A stretch of DNA of 64,000 bases from Vreelandella olivaria (GTDB lineage: Bacteria; Pseudomonadota; Gammaproteobacteria; Pseudomonadales; Halomonadaceae): contig AP019416.1 of NCBI GenBank assembly GCA_004295565.1, forward strand, positions 4,774,001 to 4,838,000, read 5' to 3'. Below, piece after piece: positions 28,831 to 40,599 of this stretch. The translations under genes were made by a program, and so were the position numbers. Within the stretch, counting starts at the first letter, position 1. The number at the start of each line of letters is the position of its first letter. The notes beneath the pieces were generated by a model, which worked only from the letters and a program-made list of their open reading frames with translations, searched no databases and was not told the origin of the DNA.

Positions 28831-30281
28831 CTAAATGGGATAATGGCGCGAGCCAAGCTGCATGGTCATCCAGCGCAGGTCGGTGAACTCCTCGATCCCG
28901 GCCTTACCGCCAAAGCGTCCATAACCGCTCGATTTCACGCCGCCAAAGGGCATCTGGGGTTCGTCGTGCACGGTGGGGGCGTTGATGTGGCAAATACCCG
29001 ACTCAATGCGCTGGGCAAACTGCATTGCGCGGGCGGTATCGCGGCTGAAAACGGCGGCCGAAAGACCATATTCGCTATCGTTGGCCACGCGTAGAGCTTC
29101 CTCTTCATCCTTGACGCGCATCAGCGCGACTACCGGGCCAAACGACTCTTCGCCATACAGACGCATCGCCTTAGTAACCCCATCCACCACAGTGGGCTGC
29201 ATAATGACGCCTTCGGCCTTGCCACCGCAGGCTAAACGAGCGCCATGCTGTTGGGCGTCGTCCAGCAGGGCGTTGAGCTTCTCGCCCGATTCGCGATTGA
29301 TCAGCGTACCCAGCGCATTGCCTTCACCACGGGGATCGCCCGCACGCAGCGTTTGCGCCTTGTGGGCCAGTTTTTCGACGAAGGCATCAGCGACTGCATC
29401 CACCACAATCAGTCGCTCGGTGGACATACAGATCTGGCCCTGATTGAAGAACGCCCCAAAGGCGGCGGCCTCTACGGCTGCATCCAGGTCGGCATCTTCA
29501 AGCACCACGAACGGCGCTTTACCGCCCAGCTCCAGCAATACCGGCTTGAGATGGCGCGCGGCTTTTTCGGCAATGATGCGCCCCACCTGGGTAGAGCCGG
29601 TGAAATTAATACGGCGTACGGCTTGATGCTCGATTAGCGCCTCGACGACCTCGGCGGCCTGTGGCGGCGCATTGGTCACCACATTAACGATGCCATCGCC
29701 CAAACCAGCCTCGATCAGCACCTCCCCAATCAGATGATGCGTCGCGGGGCACTGTTCCGAGGCCTTGAGAATCACCGTGTTGCCACACGCCAGCGGCGTG
29801 GCGATGGCACGGGTACCCAGAATAATCGGCGCGTTCCAGGGGCGATCCCTACCACCACACCGCAGGGCACGCGCACGCCCATCGCTAAACTGCCGGGCAC
29901 GTTGGAGGGGATTACTTCGCCGCCTACCTGGGTGGTCAGCGACGCCGCCTCGCGCAGAATGCTGGCGGCGACCATGACGTTAAAGCCCGCCCAACCTGGC
30001 GTAGCGCCGGTTTCGTCCACCATGCGTTCGATAAAATCGGCCTGGCGCGCCTCCATGACCTCTGCCGCCTTGAGCAGCTTGGCGCGCTTTTCGCCGGGGC
30101 CAGTCGCAGACCAAGCCGGGAAAGCGCGGGCTGCAGCCTCGGCGGCGGCCTGAGCATCGCTAGCTGATGCGGCCGCTATACAGGTGATAGTTTCTCCGCT
30201 CAGCGGATTGGTGTGCTCGAAGGTGGCGGACTCATGAGCTGAGCGTGGATGGCCACCTATAAGTAGATCGAGAGTGTTCAT
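28831..30281 (-). CDS. vdh: Aldehyde dehydrogenase, vanillin/benzaldehyde type, copy 1 (frameshifted as read)
   Basis: About 483-aa NAD(P)-dependent aldehyde dehydrogenase. The N-terminal frame (30281-29840) has MNTLDLLIGG and AFPAWSATGPGEKRAKLL. After one missing C in GCCCCTGG near 29848 the second frame gives WNAPIILGTRAIATPLACGNTV, INFTGSTQVGR, LLELGGKAPFVVL (catalytic Glu) and FNQGQICMSTERL (catalytic Cys). It is near-identical to copy 2 at 36.6-38.0 kb from about residue 55 on, but the first 54 residues differ. Here it follows benzoylformate decarboxylase and an orphan dctP, so the substrate could be an aryl aldehyde made by MdlC. Vanillin dehydrogenase is named by similarity to the copy beside ech. 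Confidence 0.85.
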
Positions 30282-30332
30282 GGCGTATCCCTATAATTTA
30301 ATTGGTAAGACTGATTACCGCTGCGCCAATAC

Positions 30333-31349
30333 CTACTCTTCACACTGATCGCGTAACGTCAGGGCTTTCTCGTAAACAGAGCGAGCGCTATCCAAGCCCC
30401 TCTGCTCAAGTTGCTCAAGATAGCTCTCCGTGCCTTGCTCAAGGGGGGGAGCCCAGGCGGGGTCATTGAGCGGATCTTCCACTGTATAGATAGTATCACC
30501 TTGAGCCAACGCCTCTTCACGACCAGTTTTATCAATATCATCAAAGACTTGACCAGCCTTGCTAGCCCATGCCATACCGCTATTGTTATCAATCACTGCT
30601 TTTAGTTCAGGAGAGAGGCGATCATAAGAGGCCTGATTCATAGTGGCCACGAACGTGCCTGTATAGTAGGGCAACTCCAAATGATGATTCACTAACTCAT
30701 TGACACGAAACACCGTCATGGCTTCCCAGGAAAACTCAATCCATCTATCACGCCACGCTGCAGTGACGTATAAATATCTGGCGCAGGAATACCCACTGGG
30801 TGCGCCCCCATACTTGTGAGCATTTCTCCTGCTACCTCGCTGGGGTGACGCATCCTCAGGCCTGCTAAATCAGCGGGCGTTTCAACCGCGGTATCTTGTG
30901 TATGTAAATAGGCTGGCCCAGTGGTGAATAAAAATAGCGTATGAGCATCTTCATACTCCTCGGCTATATCACCTTCATCATAGAGTGTCTGTAAAATGCA
31001 GGCCCCTTGCGATGCGCTAGTGGATACGCCAGGAAGTTGCACGATTTCGGAGAGGGAAGCGGCCGGAAGTATAGCCTTGTACAGTAACGGCAATGTCAGC
31101 GATGCCATTAACCGCTGCCTCGTAAGCTTTATCAGCCTTGCTCAATGTTTGAGAAGGGTAGATTTCTACTTTTAACTGGCCATCCGACTCCTGCTCCACT
31201 TTTTGCGCCCAGGCTTGATAAATTTCCTGGTTAACCGTTGAGCTGGCAGGCCACAGGTGGGCCATGCGTAGTGTTGTGTCAGCACTAACAGAAGCACACA
31301 GACCGACTGTTGATATGCTGAGTAACAGTGGCGATATTGATTTTTTCAT
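30333..31349 (-). CDS. dctP: Orphan TRAP substrate-binding protein DctP (P4, frameshifted as read)
   Basis: About 338 aa in three frames. From ATG31349: signal peptide MKKSISPLLLSISTVGLCASVSA, then TLRMAHLWPASSTVNQEIYQAW and GIADIAVTVQGYTSGRFPL. Second frame: LSEIVQLPGVSTSASQGACI, FLFTTGPAYLHTQD, LAGLRMRHPSEVAGEMLTSMG. Third frame: VFRVNELVNHHLELPYYTGTF and EQLEQRGLDSARSVYEKAL. The breaks near 31070 and 30725 are single bases. It resembles P3 and P7. No dctQM lies next to it; it probably works with the membrane pair of a neighbouring system such as Q3M3 (inference). It lies between mdlC and vdh copy 1 in one operon. Confidence 0.83.
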
Positions 31350-31423
31350 GAGGGTTCTCTCTGTCATTGTTATTACCTTCATTGTTTGGCGTGATTACCA
31401 CGCCCTCTGGTTGTAACTTCGTA

Positions 31424-33045
<1,622 letters not shown>

Positions 33046-33108
33046 ATTGGCCTTTAAACATCCATCAAATAAATATATGCTCTATAAAATATAAATGGTA
33101 TCTATAGA

Positions 33109-34007
33109 ATGGCCACTGTTGATCTAAATTTAGTCAGGGTATTTGTCACTCTCTTTGATGCACGTAGCGTAACGGTGGCAGCGGATCGTTTGAACGTCAC
33201 TCAGCCGTCAGTGAGCTACGCACTTTCGAGATTGCGCGACCTGTTTGACGACCGTCTTTTGTACGTTCTCGCGACGGCATGGAGCCGACCTTCACTGCGA
33301 TTCAGCTCTACCCAACGCTGCGCGACTCGCTAGCCCAGATAGACAGTACGCTGGAGGAAAATCGCGAGTTTGTCCCGCGCTCTTCACATAGACGATTTCG
33401 ACTAGCGCTTACTGACCTCGGCGAGCTGGCACTATTGCCACGCATTCTGTCTCATATGCACACCGAGGCGCCAAATGTTGAGCTTGAAGTCATTGCTTTG
33501 GAAATCGACAAGGTCGAAGAGTGGCTGGCAGCAGGGAAGGTTAATGCGGTCATCTGTAGTAGGCCGATTACTGCCTCTGGCGTAGAGCACCAAATCATTC
33601 TCAGGGAGCGATATGTTTGCCTGTTGAATCGTCATCACCCAAGTATTGATGATCATCTCAGCTTGGAGCAATTTATGGATGCTAAGCATGCTGTGGTTGC
33701 TGCTTCGTCAGGACATGGCCTGGCTGAAGATGTGCTGGCAAGGCTAGGGTTGAAGCGCAAGGTTAGCCTCGTGGTGCCCCACTTCTCAATTCTACCGAGA
33801 GTCCTGCAGAAGAGCGATTTGGTCGTGATTTTGCCTCAACAAATTGCTTCTGCCTTTGTGAGTGAAGCACCACTAAAAGCACTTGAATTACCATTCGAAG
33901 TGCCTCCATTCGATGTGACACTTTACTGGCAGGCACACACGTCGCGTTCGCCAGCTCAACGCTGGTTTTGTAAAAGCATCATTAACGCTATTACCGCAGA
34001 AGATTGA
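33109..34007 (+). CDS. LysR-family regulator (frameshifted as read)
   Basis: About 299-aa LTTR. Residues 1-60 form the winged HTH (LNLVRVFVTLFDARSVTVAADRLNVTQPSVSYALSRLRDLFDD). One T is missing near 33260 (LLYVL should continue as LFVRSRDGMEPT). The effector domain then follows in the second frame (FRLALTDLGELALLPRILSHM, VICSRPITASGVEH, ARLGLKRKVSLVVPHFSILPRVLQKSDLVVILP). The type with METDL/MEPT after the HTH is common among regulators of aromatic genes. Divergence from mdlC suggests it controls the mdlC-dctP-vdh operon. Confidence 0.85.
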
Positions 34008-34428
34008 TTTTTTAGCAGGCTATTTTGATATAAACCGTGTGGTACATAAAGCCAACTTTCAAACATTGAGCTGTAAGTGGCACCGCTGCCTGACTATCTC
34101 GCATAAAGAAATTTTCCTTTTATAATCAACATATTAAAAAACAAAGCCATTGATATATTATATTTTTGCAAAATTTATAGTTTAGCTTTGTGGCATAGCA
34201 CATAAATGATGATGAGCAATTTATATAGATACTATTTATGAACAATCTATAATTTTTTTATTTGATTTATGGGAAAGCAAGCCAGTATAAGTAATGCATA
34301 AGAAACGTGCACATGAGGGAGTATTAGCGCGGCTTCCGGCACCTAACATTTTCGATCATCCTTTAAAAACTCAGCCAACATTAAACGATATCGATTTTTA
34401 AGTGCAGAATTTTGAAGAGGATAAAATA
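34008..34428. other. AT-rich intergenic region
   Basis: About 420 bp without a gene. The section 34090-34280 is markedly AT-rich compared with the rest of the window. It contains runs such as TATATTATATTTTTGC and several possible -10 boxes. No repeat, tRNA or small ORF with a start signal is convincing. It probably holds the promoter of the next gene; the base bias could also mark an old insertion edge. Confidence 0.4.
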
Positions 34429-35406
34429 GTGAATAATCAAACCATGCAAGAACCTAGTATCGCCATCCTTGGTGCAGGAGCAATGGGTGGACTAATAGGA
34501 GGGAGCCTTTCCGAAGGTGGCGCGGACGTTACGCTTATTGACGTAAATGCGGAACATGTTGATGCTTTGCGCCAGAATGGTCTCAAGCTCAAGACAGATA
34601 AAGGGGAGCGATACATCCCTATGCCGGTGCTCTTTCCTTGGGAAGTAAGTAAAACCTATGACCTTATTATAGTTTTCACTAAAACAATGCACACCAAGTC
34701 GGCAATAACAGCAATACGTTCAGCAATAGACGCTAACACTGTCCTCTTAAGCCTGCAAAATGGGCTCGATAACAAGCTTTCTCTAATGGAGTTCGTAGAT
34801 CAAGAGAACATTCTGGTTGGCATTACCACTTATCCTGCAGACATGCAGGAACCAGGGTGTGGAGTCTCATGGTGAAGGCATTGTCAGGCTAGCCGCCGCC
34901 TCATCTTCGGCTGCGCCACCGATACTGAATTATATACCTGAGTTCTTCACACACAGCGGGATAAAAACCATTATTGATCCACAGGTAGAGGTGGCAATTT
35001 GGGAAAAAGTGATATTTAACGCGGCTTTAAATGGCCTTTGTGCAGTCACTAGATCAACTGTTGGTCAAGTAGGCGGTCATGCAGACACTAGAGCACTTGC
35101 ATTTCAAATTATCGGTGAGCTTTGTACTACTGCCCATGCATGCGGCTTTGCTATTCAGCGTGAACGTATAGAAAAACAGTGAACGAAGCGTTAGAGCACC
35201 ACCGCTCTCATAAGCCCTCTATGCTCCAGGACGTGCTTGCAAGAAGACCTACCGAAATTGAAGCTATTTGTGGCGCTGCAGTTCGCCGTGCGGAAGAACA
35301 CAGCATCGCGGTGCCTGTTACCCGCACTATTCTGGGGCTTGTTCGGCATATTGACTGGCACTTAGAAGTGGCTTCACCAGCTGATATGCATAGAACTATT
35401 AAGTAG
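34429..35406 (+). CDS. Ketopantoate reductase (PanE/ApbA)-family protein (frameshifted as read)
   Basis: About 326 aa. Start GTG34429 has AGAGGA 8 nt upstream. The Rossmann motif is ILGAGAMGGLIGGSLSEGGADVTLID. First frame: VLLSLQNGLDNK and VGITTYPADMQEPG. Second frame from about 34860: VESHGEGIVRL, IWEKVIFNAALNGLCAVTR (the conserved Lys/Asn region of PanE). Third frame from about 35175: HHRSHKPSMLQDVLARRPTEIEAICGAAV, the C-terminal ketopantoate reductase signature. Two single bases are lost, the second in an A run. The family reduces 2-ketopantoate or related 2-keto acids with NADPH. Whether it serves pantothenate synthesis or an aromatic side-chain step here is unknown. Confidence 0.83.
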
Positions 35407-35445
35407 CTTGCTCTACATGTTGAGTTTTTGGGCAATGGAGCAAAC

Positions 35446-35477
35446 CAAAAGCCGCCTTCAAATAGTCCAAGGCGGCT
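35446..35477 (-). terminator. Terminator after dctP5
   Basis: A perfect 9-bp stem (AGCCGCCTT / AAGGCGGCT) with a 10-nt loop, followed by TTTT on the minus strand, about 20 bp after the dctP5 stop. It ends the ferulate-block operon. A degenerate copy lies at 28680-28712. Confidence 0.75.
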
Positions 35478-35495
35478 GCAGAGTGAAAAATACGA

Positions 35496-36539
35496 TTATT
35501 TTGTCTGCTCGGTATACTTCTCTACCAGTCGGGTCGCCTCATCATAGAGCAGTTGGCCATCAAAGCCTCGGTTACCCATGTCGTCAATCCACTGAGCCGT
35601 GGCCGTCTCAGCCGCCGCCTGCCAGGGCGCCAGTGAGTCTTGAGCGATATAGAACATTTCACCTTCACCACTCGCTTCAATAGCTTCAATCGCCTTCTCT
35701 TCCGCTTGATCCATGACCTGGCCGATACGCTGCGCTTCTTGAAGCCCAGCATTATCGTCAATCACCTGTTTCAGTTCCGGCGACAGTGCATCATAGCTCG
35801 CTTGGTTTAAGCCCAGCACCATCATCGCCGTGTATAAACCCTGCTCACCCTCGAAAAGGTGTGGTTTTGGGCGATATCCAGCACACCCAATGCCGCCGCA
35901 CTCTCGAAGGGCAGCGTCAGCCCATCGATCACCCCACGGGAAATCGCTTCTGGAATTTGCGGCATCGGCATACCCACCGCTTGAGCACCGAGAAGGCCAA
36001 GGTAGCGATTCATGGTCTTTGAGGGCGCGCGCAGGGCTAACCCTTTCAGATCGTCGGCACTCTCTATAGACGCACCTCTGGTATGGATTTTACCCGGCGT
36101 ATGCGCGAATACGGCGATGGGGTAAACACCCTCGAAGGCGTCTTGCATATGCGTTGTCGCAAACTCGTGGGCGGCCATGCTGGTGGCCTCACCCGTTGTG
36201 GGCAGGAAGGGTTGATCGAACGCTTCAGACTCGGGGAAGCGATTAGGCGTATAGCTGAGCAGTGTCCAGCTGATATCCACCACCCCATCTTTAGCTTGAT
36301 CATAGAGCGATGGCGCTGAGCCCCCAACTGCATGGCAGGGAATATTTCCACCTTGATAGCCCCGCCGGACTGCTCTTCGATCCGCTTGGCCCAAGGTTCC
36401 AGATACTCGGTCTGCACTGGCGTGGTGGGGCAGCAAAATGGTGCAAGCGCAGGGTCACCGTATCTTGGGCGTAACCACTAGTACTGAGGAGCAGGCCGCT
36501 TAATAACACGAGGCTGGCGAGTGTGGGTTTTATTGTCAT
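35496..36539 (-). CDS. dctP: TRAP substrate-binding protein DctP (P5, frameshifted as read)
   Basis: About 345 aa, in four pieces as read. From ATG36539: signal peptide up to LLLSTSGYA, then DTVTLRLHHFAAPP. Next frame: YLEPWAKRIEEQSGGAIKVEIFPAMQLG. Next: SLYDQAKDGVVDISWTLLSYTPNRFPESEAFD, KGLALRAPSKTMNRYLGLLGAQAVGMPM and SRGVIDGLTLPFE. Last: MVLGLNQASYDALSPELKQ, ending VEKYTEQTK. Breaks near 36430, 36320 and 35830. It is a paralogue of P6 at 39-40 kb (same LRLHHF and DISWT/DIIWT segments). It is the last gene of the ferulate-block operon and likely shares Q4M4. Confidence 0.83.
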
Positions 36540-36595
36540 TGTAATGAACTCCTTTTTACTTCGCTTTCTTGCAAGACATAGTGCCTTGCGCTTAT

Positions 36596-38043
36596 CTAAA
36601 TGGGGTAATGGCGCGGGCCAAGCTGCATGGTCATCCAGCGCAGGTCGGTGAATTCCTCAATCCCGGCCTTACCGCCAAAGCGTCCATAGCCGCTCGATTT
36701 AACGCCGCCAAAAGGCATCTGCGGCTCATCGTGCACGGTGGGGGCGTTGATGTGGCAAATACCCGACTCAATGCGCTGGGCAAACTGCATTGCTCGGGCG
36801 GTATCGCGGCTGAAAACGGCGGCCGAAAGACCATATTCGCTATCGTTGGCCACGCGTAGAGCTTCCTCTTCATCCTTGACGCGCATCAGCGCGACTACCG
36901 GGCCAAACGACTCTTCGCCATACAGACGCATCGCCTTGGTAACCCCATCCACTACAGTGGGCTGCATAATGACGCCTTCGGCCTTGCCACCGCAGGCCAG
37001 GCGAGCGCCATGCTGTTGGGCGTCGTCCAGCAGGGCGTTGAGCTTCTCGCCCGATTCGCGATTGATCAGCGTACCCAGCGCGTTACCTTCACCTCGGGGA
37101 TCGCCCGCACGCAGCGTTTGCGCCTTGCGGGCCAGCTTTTCGACGAAGGCGTCGGCGACCGCATCCACCACGATCAGCCGCTCGGTAGACATACAGATCT
37201 GGCCCTGATTGAAGAAAGCGCCAAAGGCCGCGGCCTCTACGGCAGCGTCCAGGTCGGCATCTTCAAGCACCACGAACGGCGCTTTACCGCCCAGCTCCAG
37301 CAGAACCGGCTTGAGATGACGCGCTGCTTTTTCGGCAATGATGCGCCCCACCTGAGTAGAGCCGGTGAAGTTGATACGCCGTACGGCTTGATGCTCGATT
37401 AGCGCCTCGACGACCTCGGCGGCCTGTGGCGGCGCATTGGTCACCACGTTAACGATGCCATCACCCAGGCCTGCCTCGATCAGCACCTCCCCAATCAGGT
37501 GGTGGGTTCCGGGGCACTGTTCAGAGGCCTTGAGTACCACCGTATTGCCGCACGCCAGCGGTGTGGCGATGGCACGAGTACCCAGAATTATCGGCGCGTT
37601 CCAGGGGCGATACCCACCACCACGCCACAGGGTACCCGCACGCCCATCGCCAGGTTATCGGGCACGTTGGAAGGGATGACCTCCCCATTCACTTGCGTGG
37701 TCAGCGACGCCGCCTCACGCAGAATGCTGGCGGCGACCATGACATTAAAGCCTGCCCAACCTGGCGTAGCGCCGGTTTCGTCCACCATGCGTTCGATAAA
37801 ATCGGCCTGGCGCGCCTCCATGACCTCTGCCGCCTTGAGCAGCTTGGCGCGCTTTTCGCCTGGGCCCGTCGCTGACCAGGCAGGGAATGCCTGTGCAGCC
37901 GCTTCAACCGCCCGAACCGCATCGCCAGCGGATGCCGCCGCAGCCTGGGTGACAACATCACCGGTGAGAGGGTTAGTTCGAGTAAAGGTCGCGCCTTGGT
38001 GAGCAGCAAACTGCTCACTACCAATTAAAAGATTAAGATCCAT
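36596..38043 (-). CDS. vdh: Vanillin dehydrogenase, copy 2 (frameshifted as read)
   Basis: About 483-aa aldehyde dehydrogenase from ATG38043 (MDLNLLIGSEQFAAHQ). One C is missing in GCCCCTGG near 37613, the same place as in copy 1. The second frame gives the NAD site INFTGSTQVGR, catalytic Glu in LELGGKAPFVV and Cys in FNQGQICMSTERL. It lies directly after ech (47 bp), the usual ech-vdh order of ferulate operons, so it should oxidise vanillin (and 4-hydroxybenzaldehyde) to the acid, feeding VanAB and PobA. Residues from about 55 on are nearly identical to copy 1. Confidence 0.88.
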
Positions 38044-38089
38044 GATCTGACTCTCCTCAAAAGGGTGGTCGAGTAGTGGTATAAAGCCC

Positions 38090-38919
38090 TTACCGCTGGT
38101 AGCTCTCCAACCCCGGCTTGATGCTCTTGTCATCGAGGAACTGTTTAAGTCCTTGGGCGCGCCCCTGCTCAGGGTCAAGCTGCTGCGCCTGATCGAGCTT
38201 GGCGTAGAGGTACTCTTCGTTCTGCTCCCAGGTCAGTTCGCGGCACATTTTGAAGCCGATCTTGGCGGCACGCAGCACAACGGGGTTCTTGTCACGCAGC
38301 GTAGCGGCTAATTCGCGGGTAGCTTCGCGTAGCTCGGTCAGCGGTACACTTTTATTAACCAGCCCCATTTTGGCTGCCTGGGGGCCGGTAAATGTTTCCC
38401 CGGTCATGATGTAATAGAGCGCTTCCCGGTGGCCCACAGTATCCGCCATGGCTTTGCTCACCAGGTTGCCGGGGGGAATACCCCAGTTGATTTCAGAGAG
38501 ACCGAATACCGATTCATCAGCGGCAATCGCCAAATCGCAGGCCACCAGCGGCGAGAAGGCCCCGCCAAAGCACCAGCCATTAACCATGGCGATGGTGGGC
38601 TTGGCGTAGTGGCGCAAGAGCTTCCACTGCCAGGTAGAGGCGTCACGACGCACCTTGACCTGCACAATCTCGGGGCTGGCGTCAATCTCGCGGAAGTACT
38701 CTTTAAGATCCATCCCGGCGGAAAGGATTCGCCCTCGCCGGTCAGCACCAGCACATGGGCCTCTTGATCCAGTTCGATGGTTTCAAGTACATCAATCATT
38801 TCACGGTTAAGCGTCGGGCTCATGGCGTTGCGCTTTTCAGGGCGATTCAACGTCACCCAGGCAATGCCCTCTTCGACGTTTACTGTCACGGTTTGCCAGC
38901 GATCTTGGTAATTACTCAT
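38090..38919 (-). CDS. ech: Feruloyl/p-coumaroyl-CoA hydratase-lyase (frameshifted as read)
   Basis: About 276-aa crotonase-fold protein. ATG38919 has AGGAG 7 nt upstream (MSNYQDRWQTVTVNVEEGIA). One T is missing near 38715 (ESFSAG to GMDLKEYFREID). Later: NGWCFGGAFSPLVACDLAIAAD and GLSEINWGIPPGNLVSKAM, whose Glu matches the catalytic Glu of hydroxycinnamoyl-CoA hydratase-lyase. WQWKLLRHYAKPTIAMVNG is also typical of Ech/HCHL. Reaction: feruloyl-CoA to vanillin + acetyl-CoA. It works between Fcs (43.3-45.1 kb) and Vdh copy 2, its downstream neighbour. Confidence 0.92.
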
Positions 38920-38974
38920 CTCTTGCTCCTTGGGTTTTATCAAACGACTTCTTCAAACGTTAATGTTTAAACGC

Positions 38975-40041
38975 CTACTCGGCGGTGAACTTGTCGATTA
39001 AATGTCGGGCGTCGTTATATAGCGCTTCACCATCGAGCCCTTTCTCTTCGGCATCGGCGATCCACTCATCAGCCACTTCCTGACCCACGGCTTGCCAACG
39101 GGCTGTCTCTTCATTATCCAGCTGGGTAATCGTGCCGGGCTGTTCGCCATCCTGAATGGCCTGGATCTGCACCTGGTCAGCGTCATCCATGATCTGACCT
39201 ATTTTGCGGGCCTCTTGGATGCCGGAGTGAGCGTCGATAATCGCTTGCAGATCGGAGGGCAGCGCGTCGTATTTACGCTGGTTCATGGCGACGATCATCA
39301 TCGTTGTATAGAGCGCATGATCACCGCTGAAGACCGTATGTTCTGTCGTAATATCAGCTAACCCCATGGCGGTAATCGCTTCAAAAGGGATTACCGTTCC
39401 ATCCAGCACTCCCCGTGATAACGCCTCCAGTGCCTGGGCAACGGGCATACCAATAGGCTCAGCACCCAACTTGGCTAGATAGCGATTCACCAAACGGCTA
39501 GGGCCACGCATCTTGAGCCCCTCTATGTCGTCGAGTGATTCAATACGCGTCTCTTTGGTGTGCAGTGCGCCAGGACTATGGGTATGGACGGCGATGGGGT
39601 AGACACCGGCTAACTCATCCTGCATGTGCGTCATTGCATACTCATGGGCGGCCTGGCTTGTCGCAGCACCAGTGGTGGGTATAAACGGCAAGTCGAAAAC
39701 CTCTGCCCTAGGGAAGCGACCAGCGTTATAGCCCAGCACCGTCCAGATAATATCCACCTGGCCATCTTTCGCCTGGTCATAGAGCGACGGGGCGTGCCGC
39801 CCAGCTGCATTGAGGGGTAGAGCTCCACCTCTAAACGCCCGTTGGACTCCTCCTCAATGGCCTCTTTCCAGGGAATAAAATACTCCTGGTGAACGGGCGC
39901 TGAAGACGGGAAGAAATGATGCAGCCTAAGCGTATACTCGGCCTCCTGGGCGCTGGCCTGCCCGACGCTCAAGACAAGAGGTATGGAGATGGCAAGTGCG
40001 ACTAAACGCTGGCGTAGCTTTGGGGTTGCTTGCTGTGTCAT
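38975..40041 (-). CDS. dctP: TRAP substrate-binding protein DctP (P6, frameshifted as read)
   Basis: About 354 aa. ATG40041 (GAGG upstream) opens a signal peptide (LVALAISIPLVLSVGQASA), then YTLRLHHFFPSSAPVHQEYFIPW and GRLEVELYPSMQLGG. After one lost base near 39797 the second frame continues MDIIWTVLGYNAGRFPRAEVFDLPF, IEGLKMRGPSRLVNRYLAKLGAEPIGMPV, SRGVLDGTVIPFE and MIVAMNQRKYDALP. It sits between a DUF3237 gene and ech in the operon with dctQ4-dctM4, so it is the natural partner of that permease. The ligand is likely a hydroxycinnamate or related aromatic acid (inference). Confidence 0.87.
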
Positions 40042-40107
40042 AAAAAGTACCTCGTTGTGTTTGTTATGTTTACTGTGGCCAATGGCTAAACGACTGAGCA
40101 CGGTGCC

Positions 40108-40590
40108 TTAATTCACCGCGAATAAATCAATCAAAACGTTCTCACGGGTACGCTCGGCAGCGCCGATAAAGATCGTGCGTGTTAGCCAGGCGTAGTCCGG
40201 GCTGGAGGTATAAAAGCGCGGCGTGGTGTGAAAGTAATACTCATTAGGAGCAACGGACTCCCCGCGCTGAAGGCGCTGCATAACCTCAGCCGAACCATGC
40301 CGAAATCCGGTGTTCTCCACTTCGATGCGCTCGCCACTATCGGTTTCTAGAAAGTAGCGGGCATGCAGTTCGGCCACCCCATCGGTACGCAGGGTCTGCC
40401 AATCGCCACCGCCAGGCAGTACCACGCCGTTCAACCGCTCACCACACACTTGGCCGCCGGTGATGGCAATGAAGCGACGCTTGCCTTGAGCGTTTTCACC
40501 CAGCTCCAGCGGGGCATCGACGTCAACCGTTAAGCGTGCGATAAAAGTTGCTGTCGGCATTCGTTGAGTCGCGTCTTGGGACATGTCCAA
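40108..40590 (-). CDS. DUF3237-family protein
   Basis: Intact 160-aa protein (an internal ATG at 40584 is equally possible). It has the DUF3237 pattern: GGQVCGERLNGVVLPGGGDWQTLRTDGVAELHARYFLETDSGE, GFRHG and YFHTTPRFYTSSPDYAWLTRTIFIGAAER. The predicted all-beta lipocalin/cupin-like fold has no assigned catalytic residues known to me. It is placed between dctM4 and dctP6 in the ferulate operon, 10 bp after the corrected dctM4 end. DUF3237 members recur in aromatic and ketone catabolic operons but have no firm function. Confidence 0.8.
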   Translation of the reverse strand: MDMSQDATQRMPTATFIARLTVDVDAPLELGENAQGKRRFIAITGGQVCGERLNGVVLPGGGDWQTLRTDGVAELHARYFLETDSGERIEVENTGFRHGSAEVMQRLQRGESVAPNEYYFHTTPRFYTSSPDYAWLTRTIFIGAAERTRENVLIDLFAVN

Positions 40591-40599
40591 CTCCCTTGG

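Noticed and set aside
29245-29637. ORFs antisense to vdh copy 1 (and the matching ones at 36738-37402)
   Set aside because: They exist in both copies only because the vdh sequence is duplicated; composition is that of a shadow frame, with no start signal or recognisable domain.
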